Positions 37,815 to 44,994 of a stretch of DNA of 64,000 nucleotides are shown here, one piece after another. Under the pieces are notes generated by a model. That model saw only the letters and a list, made by a program, of their open reading frames with translations. It was not told the DNA's origin and made no database searches. This DNA comes from JAJXWB01 sp964634325. Its GTDB lineage: Bacteria; Pseudomonadota; Alphaproteobacteria; Rhizobiales; Beijerinckiaceae. A program made the translations under genes and the position numbers. Where the stretch lies: positions 19,288 through 83,287 of the forward strand of contig CAZWJF010000013.1 of the NCBI GenBank assembly GCA_964634325.1, given 5' to 3'. Position 1 is the first letter of the stretch. Each line of letters begins with the position of its first letter.

Positions 37815-39338
37815 TCAGTCCTGAATGAAACCGAAGCGACCCTTCCAGTTCTGGACGGCTCGCGGGTTCGAACGGGTCGAATAGAGACGGTTCACGCGCC
37901 CGAGCAGCCAGGCCTGCGGATCGCTGGCGTCGGCGAATCCGTCGTCGGGCCGCTGCACCTCGCTCGGCGACACCGACTTGGCGATATAGGGCGTGACGAT
38001 GATCATCAGTTCCGTTTCCTGGCGCTGGTAGTCGCGCGAACGGAACAGCGCGCCGAGAATCGGCAGGTTCAGGAGGCCCGGGAGGCCAGTGATCGAGTGG
38101 CGCGAGTTGTTGGTGATCAAGCCGGCGGTGGCGAGCGAGCCGCCAGACGGCAGCTCGACCGACGTTTCGTGCTTGCGGGTGCGGAAGCCAGGCACCGAGA
38201 TCGAATTGATCGTCAGCGTCTGGGTTGTGTCGACTTCCGTCACTTCGGTGGCGAGGCGCAACAGAATGCGGCCCTCGCCGACGACGACGGGCGTCATGTT
38301 GAGGGTGATGCCGTAGGGCTTGAAGGTCACCGTGTTCTGGCAGGTCGTAATGCCCAGGCTCGTCGAACAAGCGGAATTCGCCGGCACCGGCAATTCGCCG
38401 CCGACGGTGAACTTCGCCGATTCGCCCGATACGGCCGTCACGGTCGGCTCGGCGAGAATGCGCGAGACGCCGTAGCGCTCGAACGCCGACATCGTCGCGG
38501 AGAGCCCGTTGCCGAGCGGCAGGGTCAGTCCGCTGTTCGAAAGCTGCCCGTTCAAGCCGTATGCGTTCTGTTGTACGAGCGTCGCCCAGGTCGTCTTGAA
38601 GATCGTGTCGCCGGTGGCGGACGTTGAAACGCCGAGCTGCTTGAGCGCCGTGCGCTGAACTTCGGCGATGGTGAGCTTCACCATCACCTGATCCTGCCCG
38701 CGGATCGAAATGGCGTTGACGACGGATGTGTCGGGCGAGGCGCCGCCGCCTCCGGCCGCCGCCGCGCCGACACGCGATACGAACGCCTTGGCGATGTCCA
38801 TGGCGGTCGCCGCTTCGCCCGAAGACTGCGCCTCGCCGGTCAGGACCACGGAATCGTTCACCTGCTTGACGATGATCCGGCTGCGCGGCAACGCCGTGTG
38901 CAGGAGCTTGTCGAGTTCGTCGAGGTCGCGGCCGACGTTCATCTCGATGTTGGCGATCTGACGGCCGTCGTGCGACATCGCGAGGATCGTCGTCTGACCA
39001 GTGCCGAGACCCATGACGTAGAGCTTGCGGGTCGAGCGGACGACGGCGTTGGCGACCTTGGGATCGCCGACCACGATCTCGCTGGCGTCCGCCGGCAGGT
39101 CGACGATGATCGTGCGTCCGACGCCGAGCGTGATTCGCTTGGCGAACATGGCGGCCGACGCGGCTTCGACGCCGGCCCGCGACTGGGCCGACGCCCCCGT
39201 CGATACGACCGCGGGCGACAGCGCCGCGGCGATCGCGCCGACGGCCAGACCCGAAGCGATACGCTGCGAAATTGCGACCATGACGTTCTTTCCGGCCTTG
39301 CAGGAATTGGACACCGCGCGTTTGTCTTCGAGCGTCAT
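37815..39338 (-). CDS. cpaC: Tad pilus secretin CpaC/RcpA
   Basis: Outer-membrane secretin through which the Flp pilus exits. The 507 residues show a signal peptide (cleavage likely after GASA), an N-terminal pilus-secretin domain (ITLGVGRTIIVDLPADASE), a BON-like region, and the secretin core with VSGESAKFTVGGELPVP and the C-terminal SGGSLATAGLITNNSR and TELMIIVTPYI. The ATG at 39338 overlaps the cpaB stop (ATGA) with GAGG upstream; ATG at 39281 is a plausible alternative with its own SD. Confidence 0.95.
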   Translation of the reverse strand: MTLEDKRAVSNSCKAGKNVMVAISQRIASGLAVGAIAAALSPAVVSTGASAQSRAGVEAASAAMFAKRITLGVGRTIIVDLPADASEIVVGDPKVANAVVRSTRKLYVMGLGTGQTTILAMSHDGRQIANIEMNVGRDLDELDKLLHTALPRSRIIVKQVNDSVVLTGEAQSSGEAATAMDIAKAFVSRVGAAAAGGGGASPDTSVVNAISIRGQDQVMVKLTIAEVQRTALKQLGVSTSATGDTIFKTTWATLVQQNAYGLNGQLSNSGLTLPLGNGLSATMSAFERYGVSRILAEPTVTAVSGESAKFTVGGELPVPANSACSTSLGITTCQNTVTFKPYGITLNMTPVVVGEGRILLRLATEVTEVDTTQTLTINSISVPGFRTRKHETSVELPSGGSLATAGLITNNSRHSITGLPGLLNLPILGALFRSRDYQRQETELMIIVTPYIAKSVSPSEVQRPDDGFADASDPQAWLLGRVNRLYSTRSNPRAVQNWKGRFGFIQD

Positions 39339-40147
39339 TTCGGCCTCGCGCTGGTCGCGACGCCGTAACGGACGATTGTGAGAGACCTGTCGTCGGCCTT
39401 CGCGTCGGCTTGAGGCTCTTCGATCTTGTTGTCGGCCACCGCATCGGTCAGGCTGCGCAGGGCGAGGGAGAGCTGGCCGGTGCGCTGGGCGAGCGTCACG
39501 GTCTCGGTCTGCTTCGGATCGAGCTCCAGCGTGGCGTTCGAGCCGACGATCACGGACTTGCCGTTCTCGGTCTGCACGTTCGGACCGATCGCCAGAACCT
39601 TGATGTTGCGCAGCAGCGTTTCGGTGACGAATGCGTCGGCCTGGCCGGCCTTGGCCGCGTCTTCGTCGCGATAGGTGCGAAGAATGTCGACGTGGTCGTT
39701 CGGCAGCACGAAACCGCCCGCCGACGTCGCGCCGCTCGAGTCGATGTTGATGGCGACGGCTCGTTTGCCCGGCGAAACGAGCGTCGACATGAGGCCTGCG
39801 GTCGGACCCTTCACAAGACGTTCCTTGCGGATCGGTTCGTCGGCCATGAACTGGCCGCGGACGACCGACCCCTTGAGGTCCTGAATGGCGTTGGGCTCCG
39901 CGCTCTTGCGGATGACGCCCACGATCGGGCTGCTCTTCGGCCAGGCCTGCCAGCGTATGGAGGTGTCGCCGAGCGTCGTGCCGTAATCGAGCTGGGCGGA
40001 GGCGACGAGAACATCGTCGTTGTCGATGACAGGGGCGGCCGGTTGGACGACCTGCACCTGAGGCGCCTGCTGGCCCGGCATCAATGCGTAGGCGGCGATG
40101 CCTGCTGCGAGCGCAACGCCGAGAACCGCGATTTGAGCTTTCTTCAT
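39335..40147 (-). CDS. cpaB: Flp pilus assembly protein CpaB/RcpC
   Basis: Periplasmic assembly factor of 270 residues with one N-terminal membrane anchor (IAVLGVALAAGIAAYALM), then an SAF-like domain (DVLVASAQLDYGTTLGDTSIRWQ) and the conserved RAVAINIDSSGATSAGGFVLPNDHVDIL. It is followed by cpaC with a four-base overlap. The upstream 138-base gap after cpaA contains a CtrA-like box, so it may have its own promoter in addition to readthrough from cpaA. Confidence 0.94.
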   Translation of the reverse strand: MKKAQIAVLGVALAAGIAAYALMPGQQAPQVQVVQPAAPVIDNDDVLVASAQLDYGTTLGDTSIRWQAWPKSSPIVGVIRKSAEPNAIQDLKGSVVRGQFMADEPIRKERLVKGPTAGLMSTLVSPGKRAVAINIDSSGATSAGGFVLPNDHVDILRTYRDEDAAKAGQADAFVTETLLRNIKVLAIGPNVQTENGKSVIVGSNATLELDPKQTETVTLAQRTGQLSLALRSLTDAVADNKIEEPQADAKADDRSLTIVRYGVATSARPK

Positions 40148-40204
40148 AATGACCGAACCCGAAACGTCGACACATGTCGTTGTCCGGATTTGATCAGCGA
40201 AACG

Positions 40205-40219
40205 TCAAATTAAGGTTAA
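40205..40219. promoter_or_regulatory. CtrA-like box upstream of cpaB
   Basis: TCAAATTAAGGTTAA reads TTAA-N7-TTGA on the minus strand, one mismatch from TTAA-N7-TTAA. It lies 58-72 bases upstream of cpaB. The overlapping ATTAAGGTTAATCG resembles ATTAGGGTTAACG upstream of tadD. Confidence 0.4.
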
Positions 40220-40284
40220 TCGAATCTGTCCAATGCCATCTGATCGACGACGGACAGGGGTCGCGGCCTGCCGCGGCCGCGAGT

Positions 40285-40788
40285 TCAAAACGCCTTTGCG
40301 GCCATCCAGATAGCGGTGTCGGGATAGACCACCAGCCCGGCTGCGGCGAGCGCGATGCCGTAGGGCACGCCGACCTTCTGGTCGCGCAGACGGTTAACCC
40401 AGACGCTCTTGAACAGACCGGCGTCCTTGATGCGGCGGAATTGCAGAACCGCGATCGTCAGCAGCCCGCCGAACACCGAGGCGAACAGTCCGTAATTGGG
40501 CAGAAGCCCGAATCCGAGCCACAGCGAAGTCGCAGCGGCCAGCTTGGCGTCGCCGCCGCCGATCCAGCCGATGTTGAACAGGACGAAGCAGGCGACGAGA
40601 GTCAGAAGCCCGGCGAGAACGTGCCAGCCGATCGTCGCGCCGGGCATGCCGGTCGCGAGCGCGAGCGCGAAAAACCCCGCGACGAGGACAGCCGAAGCGA
40701 GATTGGGAATCTTCATCGTCAGAAGATCGGATATCGCCGCGAAAACCATGATACCGGGGAAAACTGCGAGAACGGCGAAATCGAGCAT
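40285..40788 (-). CDS. cpaA: Prepilin peptidase CpaA/TadV
   Basis: Inner-membrane aspartic peptidase (A24) of 167 residues that processes Flp pilin and the TadE/F-type pseudopilins. The two catalytic aspartates are visible: Asp21 in ISDLLTMKIPN and Asp80 in WIGGGDAKLA. About five to six membrane segments are present, with the short form lacking the methyltransferase domain of PilD. It lies between flp and cpaB, and a terminator separates it from flp, so it needs its own promoter; a CtrA-like box lies 51 bases upstream. Confidence 0.94.
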   Translation of the reverse strand: MLDFAVLAVFPGIMVFAAISDLLTMKIPNLASAVLVAGFFALALATGMPGATIGWHVLAGLLTLVACFVLFNIGWIGGGDAKLAAATSLWLGFGLLPNYGLFASVFGGLLTIAVLQFRRIKDAGLFKSVWVNRLRDQKVGVPYGIALAAAGLVVYPDTAIWMAAKAF

Positions 40789-40838
40789 CGTGCAAACTCC
40801 GGACGGCGTCGCGGTTCTATCTGTCTATGTGCGCTGCG

Positions 40839-40853
40839 TTGACTCTTCGTTAA
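40839..40853. promoter_or_regulatory. CtrA-like box upstream of cpaA
   Basis: TTGACTCTTCGTTAA, followed by C, fits TTAA-N7-TTAAC with one mismatch. It lies between the cpaA start and the flp terminator, where a cpaA promoter must be. Confidence 0.42.
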
Positions 40854-40869
40854 CGAAAGAAGCGCGCGC

Positions 40870-40903
40870 AAAAAGAAAGCGGCCCCAGGGGACCGGGGCC
40901 GCT
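40870..40903 (-). terminator. Rho-independent terminator after flp
   Basis: In the minus-strand RNA AGCGGCCCC/GGGGCCGCT forms a 9-bp stem with an 8-base loop, followed by UUUCUUUUU. It lies 28 bases after the flp stop and would favour a short, abundant pilin transcript. Confidence 0.8.
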
Positions 40904-40930
40904 CACATGTCTTCCTTGCGGAGGACGGTA

Positions 40931-41095
40931 TTAGGTCAGATTGTTCGAGATGCCGGCGAACTTGGCCGACAGATTCGTGCCGAGCATCTTGACCGCCGAG
41001 ATGACGGCGACGCCGATGAGGGCGGCGATGAGGCTGTACTCGATGGCGGTGGCGCCGGACTCATCCTTCAGGAAACGCGAGAAAACCGACTTCAT
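40931..41095 (-). CDS. flp: Flp family type IVb major pilin
   Basis: A 54-residue pilin, easily missed because of its size. Translation of the minus strand gives MKSVFSRFLKDESG, the processing site after Gly14, then ATAIEYSLIAALIGV, with Glu19 at mature position +5 and Tyr20 at +6, the Flp hallmark, and a short tail ending in SNNLT. GGAG precedes the ATG by about seven bases. It lies at the head of the minus-strand tad cluster and is followed by a strong terminator, as expected for a highly expressed pilin. Confidence 0.96.
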   Translation of the reverse strand: MKSVFSRFLKDESGATAIEYSLIAALIGVAVISAVKMLGTNLSAKFAGISNNLT

Positions 41096-41387
41096 TGTAG
41101 GCTCCAATATTGGTTCCAGCGCTCGGATTGGCTCATCGCTGGAATGGCCCGGTTATAGCGGGCGACCCTTGCGAGACTATTAATCCGTCTGCGACCAAAC
41201 GCCGTTTGGCGGGTTCTCGAAGGCTTGGTTAAGGCGTGCGAAACGCATTCGTTTGACATTGACGCAGCGCAACCGCCCGCCAATCGACGCCGAAAGACTC
41301 CAGGTCGGGCGGAAGGCCGCGCTTTAGAGTTCATTCACCTTTCCGTGCTGTTTTTTGGTCGCTGGCGAGACGCGCGGAGCTCTGGGT

Positions 41388-41861
41388 ATGTCGAAGTCTG
41401 TATTGGCGCTGACGCACACGATTGCGGCGATCGCCGCATGGGCGCTGATCGGCGTCGCCGCTGCGCAAGCCGCCGAAGCCAATTCGATCGTCGTGACTCT
41501 CGACCGTGCGCGCATCGTCAAGGTTCCGACGGGCACCCAGACATTGATCATCGGCAATCCCCTGGTCGCCGACGTGACGATGCTCAAGAACAACGGCTCG
41601 ATGGTGGTCACCGGCCGCAGCTTCGGCACGACCAATCTGATTTCGCTGGACGCGTCAGGCAACGCGATTGACGAGGCGACCATCAAGGTCACGCCGGGCG
41701 CGCAGTCCCTGGTCGTCATGCGCGGAACCGCTCAGGAATCCTATTCGTGCAATCCGCGCTGCGCCCCCACCGTGGCGCTCGGCGACGACGCGAAATTCAT
41801 GAACGACGGCATCGCGAACGTTAAGATGCGCACCGGCGCAGCCCTCTCGGGCGGCAAATAG
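41388..41861 (+). CDS. Stand-alone pilus secretin N-domain protein
   Basis: A 157-residue periplasmic protein: signal peptide (cleavage after AAQA), then one domain, ARIVKVPTGTQTLIIGNP to TIKVTPG, that matches the N-terminal pilus domain of CpaC in the same window, motif by motif (IVGDPKVANAV versus IIGNPLVADVT). It lacks the secretin core. A short C-terminal tail has two cysteines (YSCNPRCAP). The ATG at 41388 has GGAG eight bases upstream. It is divergent from flp and upstream of TadE/G-like genes. It may be an accessory or regulator of secretin assembly; the exact role is unknown. Confidence 0.82.
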   Translation: MSKSVLALTHTIAAIAAWALIGVAAAQAAEANSIVVTLDRARIVKVPTGTQTLIIGNPLVADVTMLKNNGSMVVTGRSFGTTNLISLDASGNAIDEATIKVTPGAQSLVVMRGTAQESYSCNPRCAPTVALGDDAKFMNDGIANVKMRTGAALSGGK

Positions 41862-41982
41862 CCACAGCCCGCGGCCTCTGCCGCCTCGGTTAGCCGTTTA
41901 CCGCTCGTCTGCACTGTATCTTAATCAATTTCGGGCTCTCTGGACCAAGGCGCGCCAGCGCGCGCGGCGAGAGAGTGCATCG

Positions 41983-42537
41983 ATGCTTGTCAGCAGATTG
42001 AAGCGGCTTGCTTTGCGGCCGATGCGATCGTTCCGGATTCGCAGCCGCGCTTTTGCAGCCGACGCGGGCGGCGCGACCGCTGTCGAATTCGGGATCGTGT
42101 CCATCCCGTTTTTCATGATTCTGTGCGCGATCTTCGAGTCGGCCTTTCTGCTGTTCAGCCAGAGCAATCTCGAAAACGCGACCTACGAAGCCTCGCGCCA
42201 GCTTCTGACGGGGCAGATCCAGACGAACGGCCAGACGAACGCGCAACAGCTGACGACCTTCACCAATCTCGTCTGCTCGAAACTCTGGAGCAATTTCTCC
42301 TGCGCCAACGTCAAGGTGGACGTTCGCTCGGCGACGGACTTCACCAACAATTTCGACACGACCAACACGATCTGCGGCGGCAGCCAGACGGCGTCCTTCG
42401 CGCCGGGCTCCTCCGGTCAGGTCTTCGTCGTGCGCGTCTGCTATCCCTACAAGCTGTATTTCAACCGCTTCAGCGGCTTCGCCAACAACACCGTCACGGT
42501 CATGGCGACGACGGTGTTCAAGTCGGAGAACTACTGA
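41983..42537 (+). CDS. TadE-like pseudopilin
   Basis: A 184-residue TadE/G-family minor pseudopilin. A basic leader (RFRIRSRAFAADAGG-type, residues 1-30) precedes the TadE motif ATAVEFGIVSIPFFMILCAI, with Glu near +5, which should be cut by CpaA. The remaining chain is periplasmic, with four cysteines (LVCSKLWSNFSC, TICGG, RVCYPY). Its stop overlaps the next start (TGATG). Such pseudopilins are thought to prime or tip the Flp pilus. Confidence 0.9.
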   Translation: MLVSRLKRLALRPMRSFRIRSRAFAADAGGATAVEFGIVSIPFFMILCAIFESAFLLFSQSNLENATYEASRQLLTGQIQTNGQTNAQQLTTFTNLVCSKLWSNFSCANVKVDVRSATDFTNNFDTTNTICGGSQTASFAPGSSGQVFVVRVCYPYKLYFNRFSGFANNTVTVMATTVFKSENY

Positions 42538-43319
42538 TGACCGAACGTCAGACCGACGCTTCGTCCGCTTCGCCTGAGCCTGGCCGCAATCGGCGCTGGT
42601 TTGCGCAATTGCGCGACGACCGCGGCGTGGCCGCCGTCGAATTCGCCATCATTCTGCCGGTCATGCTCGGACTATACTTGTCGACCGTCGTGACCACCAA
42701 GGCCTATATGGCCACGCGCAAGGTCGCGCTCGTCGCGCGCGCGCTGGCCGACATCGCCTCTCGTCAATCGTCCTCGACCGGCAATCCGACCGTGACCGAC
42801 ACGGACATGACGAACTTTTTCTCGGCGGCGCGCGCGATCATGGCGCCCTATACGACGACCACCTTGAAGATGACTCTGTCGCGCATCGACGTGGTGAAGG
42901 ACAGCTCCAGCAAGCTGTGGGCCTTCACGAAATGGTCGGTGATCAACAACGGCGGCGTGGCGCGCCCCTGCAACGGCGGCAATTCGAGCTTCACGCCGCC
43001 CGGCAGCCCGACGCTGACGAACGGCAGCACCTATCCCCTGAAGGCGGCGGACGTGAGCCTGACGACGACCGGCTATCAGAGCAGCCTTGCGCCGGAATAC
43101 ACGACCTCGGGCGCGCCGACGGGATATCTGATCGTCGCCGACGTGGTCTACACCTATACGCCGGGCTTCACCTTCAAGGTGTTCAACTGGTCGAACCTGA
43201 CGACGATCAACAGCGGATGGTCGCAGGCGTTCTGGTCGCGAACCGGCCTGCCGATCGTCGGTTCGAGCCTGTCGGCCAGCGCGACGCTCTGCTCGCAGAA
43301 CGATCCGTCAAATCCGTGA
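42537..43319 (+). CDS. TadE/TadG-like pilus protein
   Basis: A 260-residue protein with a hydrophilic leader, then DDRGVAAVEFAIILPVMLGL, the TadE-type processing motif and membrane segment, followed by a long periplasmic domain rich in Ser/Thr/Gly and strands. It is translationally coupled to the preceding TadE-like gene through TGATG. It lacks the von Willebrand A domain of full TadG, so it is a short minor component. A terminator follows within 30 bases. Confidence 0.88.
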   Translation: MTERQTDASSASPEPGRNRRWFAQLRDDRGVAAVEFAIILPVMLGLYLSTVVTTKAYMATRKVALVARALADIASRQSSSTGNPTVTDTDMTNFFSAARAIMAPYTTTTLKMTLSRIDVVKDSSSKLWAFTKWSVINNGGVARPCNGGNSSFTPPGSPTLTNGSTYPLKAADVSLTTTGYQSSLAPEYTTSGAPTGYLIVADVVYTYTPGFTFKVFNWSNLTTINSGWSQAFWSRTGLPIVGSSLSASATLCSQNDPSNP

Positions 43320-43345
43320 CCTGATTCAGCGGTCGACCGTGAGTT

Positions 43346-43379
43346 CGCCGGCGTGAGCTTCCCGCTCCGCCGGCGTTTT
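43346..43379 (+). terminator. Rho-independent terminator after the TadE/G genes
   Basis: CGCCGGCG pairs with CGCCGGCG (self-complementary arms) and an inner GAGC/GCTC stem with one bulged T, followed by TTTTCTC on the plus strand. It ends the TadE/G transcript before the converging mutase gene. Confidence 0.75.
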
Positions 43380-43390
43380 CTCATTATCCG

Positions 43391-44890
43391 TCAGATCGTC
43401 TGGTTGTAGGCGCCGACTTCCGGATCTTCGCGCAGCACATCGTCGACCGCCTTGAACATGGCGCGCATGTTGGATTCCGACGTCGGGCTCTCGACCACGA
43501 CCACCAGCTCCGGTTTGTTCGAGGAGGCGCGCACCAGGCCCCAGGTTCCGTCTTCCACTGTCACGCGCACGCCGTTGACGGTGACGAGATCGCGGATCGC
43601 CTGGCCGATCACTTTCTCGCCCTTGGCCTGCATGTCCTGAAAGCGCGCGATGACGCGGTCGACGACGCCGTACTTCTTCTCGTCGTCGCAATGCGGCGAC
43701 ATGGTCGGCGAGCCCCAGGTCTTGGGGAGATCGGCATAGAGATCGGCCATCGATTTAGCCGGATTGCGGTCGAGCATCTCCAGCACATGGATCGCGGTCA
43801 GCAGGCCGTCGTCGTAGCCGCGTCCGACCGGCGCGTTGAAGAAGAAGTGGCCGGACTTCTCGAAACCCGCGAGCGCCTTGAGATCGGTGACGCGGCGCTT
43901 GATATAGGAATGGCCGGTCTTCCAGTAGTCGGTCTTCGCGCCATTCGCGGCGAGGCCGGGATCGGTGGCGAACAGGCCGGTCGATTTCACGTCGACCACG
44001 AATGTGGAATTCGGATAGAGCTTCGACAGGTCGCGGGCGAGCATCACCCCGATCTTGTCGGCGAAGATTTCCTCGCCGTTGTTGTCGACGACGCCGCAGC
44101 GGTCGCCGTCGCCGTCGAAACCGAGGCCGACGTCGGCGCCGGTCTCGCGCACCTTCGCCGCCATGGCGTGCAGCATCTCGAGGTCTTCGGGGTTCGGGTT
44201 GTAGTGCGGGAAATTCCAGTCGAGTTCCGTGTCCATCGGGATCACCTCGACGCCGAGGCGCTCCAGCATGGCGGGCGCGAAGGCGCCGGCGGTGCCGTTG
44301 CCGCAGGCCGCCACGACCTTGAGCTTGCGCTTGATCTTCGGGCGGTCGCAGAGGTCGTCGATGTAGACCTGAGGGAAGTTCTCGACGAAATGATAGCCGC
44401 CGCCATCGGCGTAGCGGAATTTGCCGCCGAGCACGATGTCGCGCAGGGCGCCCATCTCGTCGGGGCCGAAGGTGACGGGACGCTGCGCGCCCATCTTCAC
44501 GCCGGTCCAGCCGTTGTCGTTGTGGGAGGCCGTCACCATCGCCACCGCCGGAACGTCGAGCGCGAATTGCGCGAAATAGGCCATGGGCGACAGCGCGAGC
44601 CCGATGTCCTGCACCTTGACGCCCGCGGCCATCAGGCCGGTCGCCAGCGCATATTTGATGGAAGCGGAATAGGAGCGGAAGTCGTGTCCGATCGCGATCT
44701 GCGGCGCCACGCCCATCTCGTGCAGCAGCGTCCCGAGGCCGAGCCCCAGCGCCTGCACGCCCATCAGGTTGATTTCCTTCTCGAACAGCCAGCGCGCATC
44801 GTACTCGCGAAAGCCGGTCGGCTTCACCATCGGCGCGGATTCGTATTCATAGGTGTTCGTCTTCAGAAACGGCTGGGGCTTGGGATACAT
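43391..44890 (-). CDS. Phosphomannomutase/phosphoglucomutase
   Basis: Interconverts hexose 6- and 1-phosphates for envelope and exopolysaccharide precursors. The 499-residue alpha-D-phosphohexomutase has the phosphoserine loop VTASHNDNGWTG, the metal loop GFDGDGDRCGVVD and the C-terminal substrate and phosphate loops (KPELVVVVESPT). The start MYPKPQPFLKTN at 44890 is the only in-frame ATG close to the family N-terminus; a longer frame reaching 44998 overlaps hrpB and is rejected. AlgC-type dual specificity is likely but not provable from sequence. Confidence 0.92.
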   Translation of the reverse strand: MYPKPQPFLKTNTYEYESAPMVKPTGFREYDARWLFEKEINLMGVQALGLGLGTLLHEMGVAPQIAIGHDFRSYSASIKYALATGLMAAGVKVQDIGLALSPMAYFAQFALDVPAVAMVTASHNDNGWTGVKMGAQRPVTFGPDEMGALRDIVLGGKFRYADGGGYHFVENFPQVYIDDLCDRPKIKRKLKVVAACGNGTAGAFAPAMLERLGVEVIPMDTELDWNFPHYNPNPEDLEMLHAMAAKVRETGADVGLGFDGDGDRCGVVDNNGEEIFADKIGVMLARDLSKLYPNSTFVVDVKSTGLFATDPGLAANGAKTDYWKTGHSYIKRRVTDLKALAGFEKSGHFFFNAPVGRGYDDGLLTAIHVLEMLDRNPAKSMADLYADLPKTWGSPTMSPHCDDEKKYGVVDRVIARFQDMQAKGEKVIGQAIRDLVTVNGVRVTVEDGTWGLVRASSNKPELVVVVESPTSESNMRAMFKAVDDVLREDPEVGAYNQTI

Positions 44891-44994
44891 CTGATATCGG
44901 TCGCTTCTGGCTGGAGGAGAACGCGGCGCGTCGCGCCGGGCGCTTATAGCAAGGCGGCCGGCGGGACCAAAACGGGCCGGGATGGTTCCCGGCG

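Noticed and set aside
41169..41183. TTGC-N7-TTAA upstream of flp as a fourth CtrA-like box
   Set aside because: Two mismatches to the consensus; too weak to list beside the one-mismatch sites.
41253..41258. TTGACA upstream of the stand-alone secretin N-domain gene
   Set aside because: No acceptable -10 element 16-18 bases downstream; left unannotated.
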